From: Gaeumannomyces sp. JS-464
Lineage: Eukaryota; Ascomycota; Sordariomycetes; Magnaporthales; Magnaporthaceae
Direction of reading: 5' to 3'
DNA length: 64,000 nt
Assembly: GCA_002197995.1 (NCBI GenBank)
Contig: NGZR01000005.1
Span: 2,294,001 to 2,358,000 of the forward strand
Below, piece by piece: positions 1-12,930 of this stretch; within the stretch, counting starts at the first letter, position 1, and every line of letters starts with the position of its first letter. A program made the translations under genes and the position numbers. The notes beneath the pieces were generated by a model, which had not been told where the DNA came from, did not search any database, and worked only from the letters and a program-made list of their open reading frames with translations.

Positions 1-1882
1 ACAAGAACGAATTGGGCCGCTGGGTCAGCATGGACAATCAAAATGGCGCAGATGGGCAGGCAAGTGGGTGAGCCCGCGATCCGAAGGTTTACTGACGGAT
101 GTTCCTCTGGTCCGCTGACGCAGAGAAGCCACAGAGGTTCTTGATGTGCTCGACCGAGGTCTGGGACCAGTTCACAACCACGACCAGAGACAGCAACAGG
201 CCGCCGAGGGCGTCCATCCACCAGATCCCAGCGAAGGAACCAACTAGAGACAAGCGTTCAGAGTTAGGAGATAGGGCCGACACTACGGTGCCAAGCATGC
301 ATGTTCGGAAACCCCCGTGCCAAGTCCATCAGGGCTTGAGAAGACAAGGAAGAAACAGAAGGAGACGTCAGGACCAATGACGTACTAATTGGGAACGCAA
401 TGGAGCCGGCGTTGAATATCACGTCCGTGCTTGCGTCCGAGGCCCTAGTTTAGCGCTGAGTCAGTCATGTGTTCGGGTCGAAACAGCCAGAGCGGCCTCA
501 AGGCATGAAGATGACGCCACTAGGAGGTAGGAGCAAGGGAGAAAGGGGGTGAGGGGTAAGCCAGAAGGCCTTGCAGCCGAGGCACTCACAGCGCCTGGAC
601 ACTTGAGTTCTTGACGAGCCTGCACCAGAACCAGCACAAGCCCTTGACAATGACAGTGCTGAGCATGATGGAGATTGCCGGGAGGCCTCTGTGGTTCGAG
701 ATTGTTAGATGCCTCATCGTTGTTCTTCGAACCCGACTGGACCGAGCGGGCTCGCCATGTCCGCAGCAGGGGTATGCAGCGCTGGATCACATACAATTCA
801 ATGACTTCGTGGTTCGGGGAAGCAAGCCGTTGTATGGCTTCCATGGAAACCTGGCAGAAAGAGGTAATCATGATGACGGAGAAAACAAGGACACCAAGCG
901 GCTCGAGCCTCCGGCGGCCAACAGGATACGAGTACTGGTCCTGGTGACTGATAAGCCAGGTAGTGAGCCAGACAATGACGGTGGACAGGAAGTCGAGGAC
1001 GGCGTCGACTAAACTGGCGAGAACCGAGACGGAGGGCACTGAGATGATGACAGCGATTTTGCCGGCAAGGAGAATGGCGTTGGCGGCGAAGTTGACGTAG
1101 ATGGCCAGGGTGACTATAGGTGCCGAGCTGTCCACGTTGTCATCCTCGATAAAGGGGATGTCGTGCTTGGGCAGAAGTGGCTGCTCCTCATCTGGCTCCT
1201 GGTCGCCCAAGATCGGCAGCGGCGCCGACCCGGTGTGGCGGTAGATGTCCTGCGGGGTCCGCTTCACCCTCTTGGCAGCCGATGCGATCGAGGCGGCGGC
1301 CGAGTCGGCCGACATGGAGGCCAGCTGCGTGGTGGCCGACCCCGAGGTTGGGGAGTCGACGACTCCTCCGAGATGGTCTCGGGGATCTCAACGCCGCGGA
1401 AGGCCGAGGCGGGCATGTTGTTGTACTCGTTTAGCAGGTCATGGGGCAGAGACGAGTCCAGGAGCCGGTCGATGTAGAGATATTGCTGGATCAGATAGTT
1501 GGTCCTCTCGTAGTATCGACGGATCGGTTTCTTCATGGTGCTGAGATCGGCCTCGGTCTTCCAGTACGACTCCCAGCGGTATCGGGGGTTCCTGCCGATG
1601 AGTCGCATAGAGCGCATGTGCGGGGTGTTGAGGAGGGCATTCATGCGACGCTCCTCGGGCGCGGGCCCGCTGGTCCTCGACATCATCGTCCGACGTGGAG
1701 CGGTCCAAGGCAGCCTCCTCATCGTCTCGCCAATGCAGCAGCGACGTTGCTGAGCGGTTCCTGATCATGGAGGCCAGCGCCCCCGGGCCTCTGGGAGACA
1801 GCGGGTATGGGGGGTCATCCTGCATCAACAGAAAGTGTGGTCGCTTGTATGACGAGGGCCCTTCAGTACTAGGGGATGTCAT
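1..1882 (-). CDS. Cation diffusion facilitator (CDF) metal transporter, 3' end cut by window edge
   Basis: Membrane metal-ion/proton exchanger of the cation diffusion facilitator family, a vacuolar or organellar type by family knowledge. Apparent exons on the minus strand are 1882-795, 688-590, 444-386 and 243-97, then off the left edge; the donor near 96 and acceptor near 22 are tentative. The N-terminus is polar, followed by the conserved fungal stretch YYERTNYLIQQYLYIDRLLD. Membrane helices include the metal-site pair in SLVDAVLDFLST and TDVIFNAGSIAFP, and later IWWMDALGGLLLSL. The start at 1882 (MTSPSTEG) is chosen because upstream residues look non-conserved. Two frame breaks, at about 1650-1680 and 1355-1365, compensate each other, and the conserved protein continues in the shifted frame between them, so sequence error is likely. 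The CDF family is secure; the metal is not predictable. Confidence 0.85.
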
Positions 1883-4803
1883 GTTGGGCGACGGTTGGTT
1901 GCCACACGCCAACGGTACCAGCGCCAGCCACAGACGGGAATAAGGCGCGTGGGGTTGGCAGCAGCCGGAAAATGAGGATGAGAGGCTGCCCAAAGAGGGA
2001 AAGCAGCTTGATGTCGCGGTTGTGCTGCAAGGCTGCGGTGGCTGCCAGGGGGCTCCAAGATACCTCAGAGCCTTGTGACGGGTGAGTGTCTAGAACCAGC
2101 TAGGCATGCGAACGATGGAATGAAGTGAATGAGATAGAAAAAAACAAAAAAAAAAGCAAAGACAAGATCTCGGTCTAATCTATCCCAGATCAGGTTAAGT
2201 TTCTTGCTTTGAGAAGAGACAAAGAGAAGACGCCGCAGCCAAGTGCGTGCAGTTTTGTCCGTTGAGGAGCAGACGAACAAGTCGAAACAAAAAAAAAAAA
2301 ATTACAACATGGCTAATTTGACCCTTGGATTGCAGAAAAGCTCGATCGCTGGATCGGGGAACCGGGATGGACGATGGACACGGCGCGCGGCTGAGGGCAA
2401 AAAAGCGCGGGCCGATGACTTGCCGAGCACAAAATGGTAAGTCGAGCCGACTTGGCGAGCGCAGGCCAGGATTTAGATGGATGCCATTAAGTCGCAGCGC
2501 GCAGCCTGAGTCGCAGCAGCAACAATTGCGGCAGCTGGAGCCTCGGCCTGCCGCGTTCCTAGTTGGCAGATGGATTGATATTTCAATGTGTCGTCGCTGC
2601 GACCGTTTCCGACTGCATGTCACGCTGGGCTTTCATGCCGCACGCTGATGGAAATCGCATTGGATGCCTCTGTGCACCCACATCGGCCGCCGACCAAGCG
2701 GCATGCTCCTGGCGGTGCCTGTGCGTGCGCGTGTGCGTGATATGGATGTGCTCGCTCGCTCGCTCGCTGGGGCTCAAGTTCTCCGGGTTGTGTTGCTGGG
2801 CGAGCTGAAAGACCCGCCCGCCCATTGAATTGGACGGATTGGTTGGCTGACCAGACCACATTCGGGGTACCAAGAAGGGGAACACTGGAAAAACAAAAAT
2901 AAAGTCAGGGACCTTCGCCTGGCCCTAAACGAGCAGTGATCGGCTCTCCGCCAGCTCCTGGTGAGGGGCACCAGCAGGAGCTTGTCCCCTTTTTGATGTC
3001 ATCCCCCGACGACGATCTCGCGCTGAGCAGGGCGCCCTGCTGGCCCAGCGCTCCGGTTGGGCAAGTCCCGGCCAGATTGAGGCAATAGTTCGGGACCTGT
3101 GCGCCGATCCGAGAGGAGCCAAGCAAGCCACCAAAATAATGGCCTTGATGACGGGATATCTCTGGTGCTCTCATCTCTGCATGGTCTACATGCGCGCGCT
3201 GGAGCCATGTTCCCTTCCGCAACCGCAATGCCGCGCTCCCTGGCCGTTCAAGCAGAGCTCCTTGCCGGGGAGAGCAGCCCACCGAGACGCCCTACTCGAC
3301 TTGGGCAAGACGGCATGCAGTTGCCCAGCTCCAACGTCGGGGTACATCGGGCGGCACCAGCAATGTTGCATTCCTGGCAAGCCCCGGAGGCGGTGCGCGC
3401 AACCAGACTGGAGCGAGAAGAGGGACGGCGGAGCAGCAGCAGAAGAAGCAAGGATGGGGCGGGGTGTGAGCGAGTGAGAGCGAACATGGCCGAGCACCAG
3501 TCCGAATTCGAGCCACTAATCAAACAGTCAACAAGGGAATCTGCAGGCCAGACCAAGCTTCTGGCAAAGGGGTGGGCCGTGCACGCTCCACGGTTGGATT
3601 TTGGGGCCCGGGCGCGTCCCCCAGTGGGCAGCAGCGCCCGCCTGCCAGCCATCGGCCGATCTGCTCAACCGAAAATGAATAGCAATTGGAGTTCGCCAGC
3701 CGGGCTGGGTTGGCGTGGCTAGCCAGACGTGGCTCGCTCTTGTTGGCAATAAAAAGCCCGGCTGGCCGGAGGGTTCAGAAAGTCAACCGCAAGCGCAGCG
3801 GCGTTGGCCACACAGCTGCCAGAAAAGGGGTAAAGGCTAACAACAGCTGAATCACCACGGCGAGCTGAAGCAGCGGGTCTGGCCGCCCTCGTTCCATTCC
3901 CCCTGAGCACTGCCTCGGACAGCTTCAGGCAACCTAAGATGGAGACCCAAAGTATAAGGTTTTTAAGCCGGCCCGTCGAAACCCGACGGCGGATGGAATA
4001 AAAATAAAAATATGTGGGCTCACGGTGCTGATGGCGGAAGGAATGGTGCGGACAGCGCTGGACTCACTGCGCGCATAAGAAGTGCCGCCAATGCCGGCGG
4101 CTCCCAGGGGAATACGAAGGCGAAAAGAACCCCCAGCTTCAGCGCTCGCAAAAACATTGCCCAGTGATGAAAAGCCATGGAAGGACAGCCTCCCTAAACG
4201 GTGATAACGAAACCCACCCACGGCTGCATCGCAGACTTGACAGGAAAGGCGGCATCGAATGGCCGCAGCACGTGTACTTCCTGGTTTGATTACCCGTTTG
4301 TGACTCTCTCAGTCGATGAGTTTTCAGTGTCCGTGTTAAAGCAGGTGGATCCATTTGTGATATTTTCGCTGGATTGCCTGCTATTATTACTTTGCTTCTC
4401 CGGCCGCCACGGGCGATCCAAGATTGGTCCGGCCTCCTCTGGCGCTGGCTCTCACGTCACAGAGTCCCACACCACTCCCAGGAAGGTGACAGCATCGAGG
4501 CGAACACGACGGAGCCTCCGTGCAGTCATACCCTGGCTCGGGCCTGCGGTTTTAGTGCCAGGCGCGCCCGCAACCCGGCGAACACATTCGAACCTCGCGG
4601 TGGAGGCAAGGGGAGGCAGGCAATCCCAGGAATACAGCGCAGGATGCAAGACAGATCCAGGACGAAAAAGAGAGCCAGGACAACGCACCTAGTGCGCGCC
4701 CTCGGTCCGACGGCGACGCTTTTTGAGTCCACGTCGTCTCACTGCCGTAGGCTATCCCGGGATGGATGCGGGGGTTGCGAGGGGTCCGGCGGCGTATCAC
4801 CTG

Positions 4804-4844
4804 AAAAAAAAAAAAAAAAAGGAAAAAAAAAAAAAAAAAAAAAA
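4804..4844. repeat. Two adjacent poly(A) runs (17 and 22 nt)
   Basis: A run of 17 A, then GG, then a run of 22 A is visible on the plus strand. Such tracts can exclude nucleosomes and are also hard to sequence, so the exact length should not be trusted. Confidence 0.9.
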
Positions 4845-7367
4845 TCCCGAGCCTACTTACAAGCGCCATTCCTCATAGGTTCTCTGTCTGACGAGGCCGC
4901 CGTGCTGGATCGGGGCCCATTGGCTTCAACAAGTAAGATCAAGTTCGAACTTCCCCAATTAATGCAGCCAGGAGCGAATCCGGCAAGGCACGGGGCTGGC
5001 TGTCTGTCGCCTGCTCCTCGCTCCCTAGCCATTGTGCTGGATGCCATCTTGCTCTTCGCGAAGGCTACCGGGCTGGCACTGGCAAGACCCAGCGCTTGCT
5101 TGCCACGGGCCGAGCCAGGGGAGTTGAGAGCGACGATCTCGGCCAGGGGTGCCCATCGACAAGGGCCAAGAGGCGTGGGCATCGGGAAATCCGTTCCAGC
5201 ACCAATCGCCGGCGACGCCAGCTGTTGCGCTGCGGCAGCCACTGGCGCACAAGCTGGTGCTCGCCACGGCACCACCGCAGCGTGCGCCAGCTCGTCCCGG
5301 GCGTTTGTGCGTTGCTTGTTGACCTCCGTCCTGCCGTGAGCCGGTGGCACATGCAGGACAGGAGTGGGCGTTGTTGTCACTGCAGCAAGTCCCGGTTGAG
5401 CGTAGCGCCGAGCACGGCACGTAAACCGCACTGCACAGTACTTTCACTGTCAGCCCACAGGACACGACAACACGAGATTCTTCAGAGTCCGCCCGCCCTG
5501 CAGTGTGGAGTGCGGAGGAGGATGGAGCCTGGCGCATTAGGAGGCAGAGCAAAGGAGAAAAAGGCACCGCGTCGAAAGTTCCAGCGAGCGCCGATCGGGG
5601 CAATTTGTTTGGTTCTGTCGAGACCACACCGCGCCGGGGGCCCATCGACCGCACCCCAGCAGTCTCCAGTGGGTGTGTGGCGGTCCAGTTAAAAGTGGAA
5701 TGGCGGTTCGATTGGGCCCCACGTTGGGAATTAGCAGGCAGCAATAACCACAGGGTCTTTGCGCCAACGTGGAAACAAGAACAGAGCAAGAGCGGCCATG
5801 TCTCGATCAGAAACAAGAATCGAGTCCGAATTCTCAGGGCCCGACGTTGCAGTTGACAAGGAACTAAAGCTGGCTCGCCCCTTGGCCGGGCGGCTCGCGT
5901 ATGCGCTTCACATCCTTGTTCGCTGTTGCCATTCTCGAAACCCGGCGGCAGTGCAGCACACCTCCACCGCAACGGGAAAACGCGATTGAGTTTGAGAGCC
6001 TCCCCGTATCAACTGACGCCAGTCAGTTTTCCGACCGGTTCTTGTCTTGGGTCGACGAGTCGCCACAGAACGCCCGAGCGCGACAGTTGAAAGGGTACCA
6101 CGCTCGACCTGTAGCTGCTTCCACCGTTCCTCTGCAGCGCAGCAAGGCAGAGCACTGACAATCATCGTATCCTCCTTCCCCGGCTCGCAACGAGACCCGC
6201 GAGGAGCAGTATCGACCGGACGAACCCCCATAATCGTCTGGTCTCGGCTCGTCCTGTGTCGAACGTTCGTGCGGGGGATAAAGGCAAAGGGAGAGAAGTG
6301 CAAATCTTCACTGCTCCGCGGAGCCAACGCTGCGAATTATATACGACTGATCTAAAATTACGCAAATTAAACACAACGTCCACGATGGATGGCTGACGGC
6401 AGCAAAGCGGGCGTGGGTGCAGGGGGGGCCTCAGAGGCGTGAATTGTGCCATGAGAAAAGAAAACGGCAGGAAGAAGAAAGGGAAAATTGAATAAAGAAA
6501 AAAAAAAATATAAAAAAAAAATAAACAAAAGAAACAAAAGCAGGATAAACAGGGGGAAAAAAAAAAACAACGACAACAATTCCTAACCGGGTAGAGGCTG
6601 CTTTGCAACCAGACCACAAACGGCCTGTGATCCTCCATCCCGCTCCTTCCTGCTACGCTCACTCGCCTCGCATCCCCTGGTCTTCACCACGGCCCACTCC
6701 CGTGGGCAGCATGAAAGACGACCCTGGACCAGTGGGGGCACCCCACCTCACCTCACCTGGTCGACTGCGCTGCAGCCGGGCCTGGTCTCTTAGCGTGTGC
6801 CGCCCATGTCCGCTGCGAAATGCCCCTTGCCGCCGTCCTTGGCCCTTGGCTTTTCGTTATTTTTTTTTTCTCCCTTCCTCTGCGCGGCCTCGTGCACGTA
6901 TTTGCAGGCGAGCTTCTTGGTCTGGTCCCGTCCGTGGCCTCGAGACAGCACACAACAGCACCCAATCGTTCGTTCACACTGCATCAACGGGTGGCTTTTT
7001 CCCCCCGTCGGCCCATCCCTAATCGAGCCTGCACCAGCACGTTCTCTCATTATATCATTATTATTGTTGTTGGCACTCATCGTCATCGCCGTTGTTACCT
7101 ACCATTCTGTATCCCTTTTATTCTCGGACGAGGCGTTTCTAGCCCGGCTTTTACTCCTTCGTCGTCGCATCGAGCCCAAGCTCCTCGCAACCGCCCTGTT
7201 GTTTACTTGCCGTCGTCTCAATTCTCCCTTACTTTTGTTTTCTCCTATTGTTTCTGCTTAGCACTACTGCCCGCCCTCCCTCTCAAGACGAAACATTGAG
7301 ACGAATCGTGCACTCGCTCTTCGTTCTCCTAATAATCGGCCTCGCCTCCCGACCCTGCCATAGTTGC

Positions 7368-7532
7368 ATGCGCGGCCTGCTCAACTTCTCCAAGGCATTC
7401 ACCAGCGAGCCTCTCAAGCCTGTGCGACGACGCGAAAAGTGTGAGTCCAGCTTTGCCTCTTATTCCGCTACACATCTTCCTTGCCCACGCTGCCCTTGTG
7501 CTGTGCCGTGCTCGTTTTGTCAGCAGCAGTGA
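7368..7532 (+). other. Possible upstream ORF or spliced leader exon of the downstream gene
   Basis: An ATG at 7368 opens a 54-codon frame beginning MRGLLNFSKAFTSEP. It lies about 670 bases upstream of the ATG of the large disordered protein, inside its probable 5' leader. A good donor, GTGAGT, sits at 7441, so the first 24 codons could instead be an exon joined to the downstream gene. None of the visible acceptors gave a clean in-frame join, so this stays tentative. Confidence 0.25.
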
Positions 7533-8035
7533 TCTCGGAGGAGACACCAAGGCAGCCACTGTTCGGGTGTGCTGGATCTGGGAATCGCGCCTCCTGGAAC
7601 ACTGTCTTGGAAGAGCCTCGCGCCGCCACATCTCTGTCGCACGAGTGCACTTTGCATTCCGCCTCCCCTTCACCCGCTGCCCACTCTCTCGACGGACCTT
7701 GTGTGCAGCCCGTGGTAGACGGGAAGCCACATGCCTGGAGAACGTTGCTAACCTTTTGAGCGCCCACCGGATATGCAGTTGGCCGATCAGTGTTCGCGTC
7801 ACGCCTGTCACCTTGATTCACCTTGACTCAGCCCGCCAGACCCCTCCAGGCCGTTTCCTTAGCCGATCCGAGATTTTGAGAGGGCACCCCTTCAGCGCGG
7901 CCGCCCTCCGTCATACAAGGCCAGTCTACCGACCGTAGAAGCCTTAGAAAAAGGGATTACAGCCCCCCTCCACCGCCCACCAGTCCGCACGTCGTCTCGT
8001 CGTGACGAGCGGCCCTGGCCATACAGCGGTTCTAT

Positions 8036-11000
8036 ATGCCAAGGTTTCCGGTCTCGTTCGGCAAGCGGAGGTCCACCGCGGACAATCACGATCATGCACC
8101 GGTAGAACCTTCATTCCGCGTCCTGGAGAGGACCGACGCCAACAATGTCAAGTCATTCGACAGCGGCAAGAGGGTGATGGCGGCTGCCAAGCCCTACCAG
8201 CCGGCCAAGACGGCCATGTCCGTCGACCTCAGCCCCATGGACGACAACATCTTCGCTGACATGAAGAACAATCGGTGCGTACTGTGCAAAATCAAGCCTG
8301 CTTGTCAAGCGAGGCAGGAGTCGAGAGAACTTGCTTGGCCTCCCTGTTCATGACACGATGCCGTGGGTCGGAAGAGGGACCCCCCCTGGTCTTTCAGGCG
8401 GGCTGAGACCGCAAATTAGCTGGCCTGTGCTAGCGCCTTGCCGTGCCCAGCGTTGATCCACGGGCCGCCAGGGGCTGCAACAATTGTCGCTTGGATTAAA
8501 TTCAACCAGCAATAATTCGCTAACCTTTTCATTCCTCACTTCAGCGGCAGCGGCGTCTCCAACAACACCGCGAAATCATCCCTGACCGATACCTCGTCAC
8601 GCCACAGTAACGCTTCCACAGCGCCCTCCTCCACCACCGACCTCAGCCCATTCGACGAGGGCAGAACCCCAGCCAGGAAGCAGTACGATAACGGATCCGG
8701 CATTCCTGCTGTGCCTCCCCTGCCGAAGACATCCCCCAACGGCTTCCTGAGAGCTGCTGGTCGGACTTTCTCATTTGGAGGGTCCAAAAAAGGTTCATCT
8801 CCAACTTCTGTGCCCGAAGAGCCCATGCCTAGGCCATTTACCTCCGATGTGTCGACTCCGGAGCAGGCCTCGCCGCTCGGGAGGGCTAGGGCAACCACAT
8901 CTTCCACCTCGAGCACAGCCACTCCGCCCAAGCTCGAGGAGGAGTTTGATCTGGGAGGTGACTTCAGCAAGATGCTCAGTTTCGACAAGAGGCAGAGTGT
9001 CATGACTCTGAAGGGGGAAAATGCATCCGATCGTCAGGCTCTAGGCCCTCGTTCTCTGACAGGAAACCGCCTGAACCAACCTGCTCCGCTGCAGATCGAC
9101 AAATCTTCTCGGATTGAGGCCTCTCCGCTTTCGTGGAACAGCCACAACTCGGGCGAGGGGCTCCTTGTCGCTAGCCCAAACCTTGCCTCCCCAGCGCCGA
9201 CAAACGAGAATGTTCCTCCCCCCGTCCCCAAACACACATCGAACAAAGTTTCCTCGCCGCCGGAGCCCGGCCTCAAGCGCAGGAGTGCCACCTATGGAAA
9301 TCGGAACTCGGCCGAAGGCGAGGACGAGGACACCTCGCTCCTCACCGACATTTCCACTGCGAGCAAGTTTTTGTCTACGAATAACACCCTGACTCAGGGT
9401 GCGGGTCGTTACCGGCGGAACGAGGACACCCTCGGAATCGGCTTCCGGCAGGTTCAGTCCGAGTCTCATCTCTCCAGGCTCGATAGCAAGGACGACGACA
9501 ATCTCTTTGACACCAACCTTGCGGCTTCTAGCAGGGCCGCGAACCGCTATGTTTCCCGGCGTCCAAGCCCCCCGCGGAACAAAGTTATGACGCCCGCTCA
9601 GTTTGAGAGGTATCGCCAGGACAAGGAACGTCAAACTTCGCCCTTGGATGAGACGACGCCGAACAAGGATAACGATGATGAGGAAGATGAGATCAACTAC
9701 GATGATGATGAAGACGAGATCGAGAAATCCAAGCAAGTGGCAAAGCAGAGGAGGAAGCAAGAGGCACACATGGCGGTCTACCGTCAGCAGATGATGAAGG
9801 TCACCGGAGAGCCCGCGCCGGGCCACCAGTCTCGTCCCAGCATCGCCATGTCCTTCAGCACCCCCAATCTTCTTAATACGCCAGGGCAGTCACCTCCAAA
9901 GTCGAGTGGGAACTCGGAAGGCGAAGAGGAAGATGAGGAGGTTCCGCTGGCCATTCTTGCGGCTCACGGGTTCCCTAACAAGAACCGTCCACCAACTCGC
10001 CTCAGCACCATGATGTCGAACCCGAACCTCAAGGCTGCCGCGCAAGCCCCGAGCTATCAGCGTCCAGGCTCTGTTGCCGACCATTCCCAGCCACCGCCTG
10101 CCCCGCAAGGTGGCGGCGGCGGCGGCGGCCGTCTGCCGGTCTTCGCGCGAAACCTTCCTCAGGACCCCTACGTTGGTGCAGGCCTCATCAACCACGCCCC
10201 CAGAGAGAGCCTGTCTTTCAGTGGAGGCTCCCCGGCCGCCGGTGTTCCACCCGGCGGTTTGGTCGGTGTCATCGCTAACGAGGAGCGTTCGAGGGCCCTG
10301 AGGCGTGGCAGCCCTGCTATCGATACTCACAAGCCTATGCTTTCTCTCGGCGGCGGCACGTCCGGATTCGATCCCCTGGGAGGAATCCCCTCCAACATGA
10401 TGTACCCAAACGCCCACCAGTCAATGTCGTCTACAGACCAAACACAGATGCAGATGAACCAGCAGATGACGCAGCTCATGCAGATGCAGATGCAGTTTAT
10501 GCAAATGATGGCGAACCAGGGTGGTGGCAACCGCATGAGCCAGGTCATGCCAAGTGGGCCAATGGGCATGTTGGGGCCCGGCGGAATGATGGGTATGGGT
10601 ATGGGAGGACCGGAAACCATGAGGCACTCCTTCATGGATAATGGCTCTGTCTATGACATGCCGATCCGACCCGAGAGCCACATGCGTTCGATGAGCATGG
10701 TGCAACCTAGCTCGGCATCATGGATTCAGCCAGCACCGAACCCCGGCTATGCCCCCAGCATCCGCATCCAAGGCGCCAACGGATACGCCCCTTCGATCGC
10801 TCCTTCGGAGCGGAGCAACATCGGCCTGCCTGGCAGGTACAGGCCAGTTTCGCACATGCCGGCCCCCAAGACGTCCGCATCACCGTCGTTGCCCTCGCCT
10901 CTTGAACACCATGGCAGGATGTCTTCGGTGTCAGGCACTCTTGGAGGCGGGGGCTGGGACCAGCAGCGGACGAAGTCCCCTCTGCAGACCTCTGCCGTCC

Positions 11001-11124
11001 AGGCTTCTGATGACGAAGACGATGAGGAAGGATGGGCTGCTATGAAGCAGAAGCGGAGAAGAAGCGGTCCCTGTGGAAGACGAAGAAATCTGTCGGCAGC
11101 GAGATCAGCGCCATGATCCGATGA
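8036..11124 (+). CDS. Large disordered fungal-specific protein of unknown function
   Basis: I recognise no named domain. Exons are 8036-8274 and 8545-11124 (donor GTGCGT, acceptor TTCAG). The protein is about 939 residues and strongly Ser/Pro/Asn-rich. Around residues 428-505 is the only region that looks conserved: MTPAQFERYRQDKERQ, a very acidic Asp/Glu patch, then a basic helix KQRRKQEAHMAVYRQQMMKV. A Met/Gln-rich stretch lies at about residues 710-745 and resembles a prion-like or self-association segment. Near the 3' end (about 11054-11057) one base appears missing: the open frame stops at 11116, but the alternative frame gives a Lys-rich tail ending at 11124, and the total length then divides by three. 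A signalling or RNA-associated scaffold is possible, but this is a guess. Confidence 0.8.
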
Positions 11125-11591
11125 TGATCTCTCGCACCATTTAACTGTCGCTTCCGCCAACTGGATATTTTTCTTTCTAGCCACACATGCTAGAATCTGC
11201 ATGCAAGAGTTTGAGAGAACGCCATAATTTAATTATTTTCCTTTTTCTCGCATTCTATCTTCTTGACTTTTTTTGGGGGGGTTTTCCTTGTTTTGGATTT
11301 CCAGAGCCCACCAGGTCAAAAAAGCCTTCGCCAGGTTTAGCCTTTGGACTGTACATCCACAACACTCATTGTATCTGTTCCCTTTTGATTCACTCACTCC
11401 TTGTTTTTTTTTACTTTTTACCACATATTGGCGTTGGTTTTGATGGCTGAATCTGGGATGGTTATATCGGACTACTTATATAGGAACGACTCATGATAGA
11501 CAGGCAAATATGTCTACCTCCGCCATAATTTAATACTTGAAGAGCCGGCATAGATTTTTGTCACGGTCAGCCTATATTCTATCCGATATAT
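11125..11591. other. Convergent 3' intergenic region
   Basis: This is an AT-richer gap between the tail of the disordered-protein gene and the tail of RIB4. It contains several TTTAATT and TATATA-like stretches suited to polyadenylation on both strands. No gene is seen. Confidence 0.5.
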
Positions 11592-12278
11592 CTATTCAGT
11601 CTTGCCCGTAGCCCAGCCTCGCCTCCTCACTCCCATCTCGACAGCGGCCAGACCCCAATCTTCACCATGGTTGTGGCTGCCGCTGATGAGGCCAGCACGC
11701 GCCTTTGCCTGGTCATCATTGAGCACAGTCAGGACGCCAAAGATGACCGGCACACCCGTGTCGAGCTGGACGCGCATCAGCCCCTGAGAAACAGCTTCGG
11801 CGATGTACTCAAAGTGCATTGTCTCGCCCTTGATCAGAACGCCGATAGCGACTAGGGCGTCAAAGGGTCCCGTCGATGGGCCACCGGTCGCAGGGGCCAA
11901 CTGGGTCAGGTCGGTCGTGCTGGAGCCGAGGAGGTCGCCGGCCGAGAGGGAGGGGCCGGTGCTGGGAGTCTGGAGCTGCGAGGCCGAGTAGAGCCTGGAA
12001 TTTGTAGCGCAATTGCGCCTGTTAGCACACATCATGAACCAAATCCACAAGCTATCGTACTGGTGCACTCACCTCTGTACTGCGAACGGGAGCTCCCAGG
12101 AGCCCGGGACCGACTGCACGACAATGTTGGATTCCTTGACGCCGCAGGCTAGGAGCTTGTCCTTGGTCCCCTTGAGAAGCGGCTCGATGATCTCCTCGTT
12201 CCAGCGGGCGTGGACGATGCCGATCCGCAGGGACGAGCCGTCGTGCTGCTGCGGGGTCGGGCCCTTGGTGTGCACCAT
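11592..12278 (-). CDS. RIB4: 6,7-dimethyl-8-ribityllumazine synthase
   Basis: Catalyses the penultimate step of riboflavin synthesis, condensing 5-amino-6-ribitylaminouracil with 3,4-dihydroxy-2-butanone 4-phosphate. Exons on the minus strand are 12278-12073 and 11994-11592 (donor GTGAGT, acceptor CCAG), giving 202 residues, normal for the fungal enzyme. Family signatures are clear: [12 protein letters not shown] near the N-terminus, the substrate loop [12 protein letters not shown] at the exon junction, [32 protein letters not shown] and the C-terminal [14 protein letters not shown]. Residues between the SASQLQTPS segment and the [15 protein letters not shown] segment form a longer insertion than in bacteria, as is usual in fungi. 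The ATG at 12278 (MVHTKG) fits the family start. No frame break is seen. It is divergent from the MutL gene with a 652-bp shared upstream region. Confidence 0.96.
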
Positions 12279-12930
12279 TTTCGTTGTGGAGGGGTTCGCG
12301 CGCGCTGGGTTGGTTGATTCAAGACTGAAGAGAGCCAAGTGTACGGCCCTATCCAAGAACGGGCTTGCTGATGATTGCAATTTAATCCTTCTTGTTTCCC
12401 CCGGCGCAGGTAGCTGTTCGCGATGTGTTTCTTTTTGTCTGGATTGGAGTGTGTTTTGAAGCTTACAAACACAGGGAGTAAGTGGGAGCTCATCGCGGGG
12501 CTGACTGACTGACACCCGTTCCACACGCTCGTCATTCCGAAACAGGAGCTTGACCGAGGCAGGCCGGCACGGCCTTGTCGTGCAGCCAAGGAGCTGTGCC
12601 TGCGCCTGCCGCCCGACGTCACTCGCGCAGGCATTGGGGGCGTTCACCTGCCGTTTTAGGAAATTAGCTCCCAGGCACAAGTGGAAACCACAGAGAGGAA
12701 GCCACGGCCATCCACCTTCCATGACAGGATCTCAGCCTTGGAACTGCCCTAGGGCTCACACTGTAGCCCGGTGCCATACGTCTCTGGCCGCGAAAACCTC
12801 TTTCGACCACTTCCCCACGCAACCCAACTCCTTGCGCCTGCGGCTATCAAGCAGTCACCAAAGAGTGTGAAGATCTGTGGCCGGGCATCCCCGGCGGGAG
12901 CCTTGCCTTGATTTTGATGCCCGCCAAGCC
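12279..12930. promoter_or_regulatory. Shared divergent upstream region of RIB4 and the MutL-family gene
   Basis: These 652 bp separate the two start codons. I see no further gene. Around 12500 there is a CTGACTGACTGAC stretch. The promoter assignment rests only on gene orientation. Confidence 0.4.

Larger units (their letters stand above)
1883..8035. other. Gene-free divergent interval of 6.1 kb
   Basis: This lies between the start codons of the CDF gene and the disordered-protein gene. I find no open frame with a recognisable domain; the longer frames are GC-rich and low in complexity. It holds a GCTC microsatellite near 2749-2769, a pair of A-runs at 4804-4844 and A-rich stretches at 6490-6570. 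From about 6600 to 7600 the plus strand is rich in pyrimidines, which suggests a long 5' leader and core promoter of the rightward gene. Confidence 0.6.

Noticed and set aside
4374..5972. Long overlapping open frames on both strands (321 aa plus, 315 aa minus)
   Set aside because: They overlap each other on opposite strands, run through poly(A) tracts, have low-complexity composition and show no domain or splice structure.
12877..12930. Upstream GTG-initiated extension of the MutL protein
   Set aside because: No ATG is present, and family members start at the MPIVPLPQ-type sequence found at 12931.
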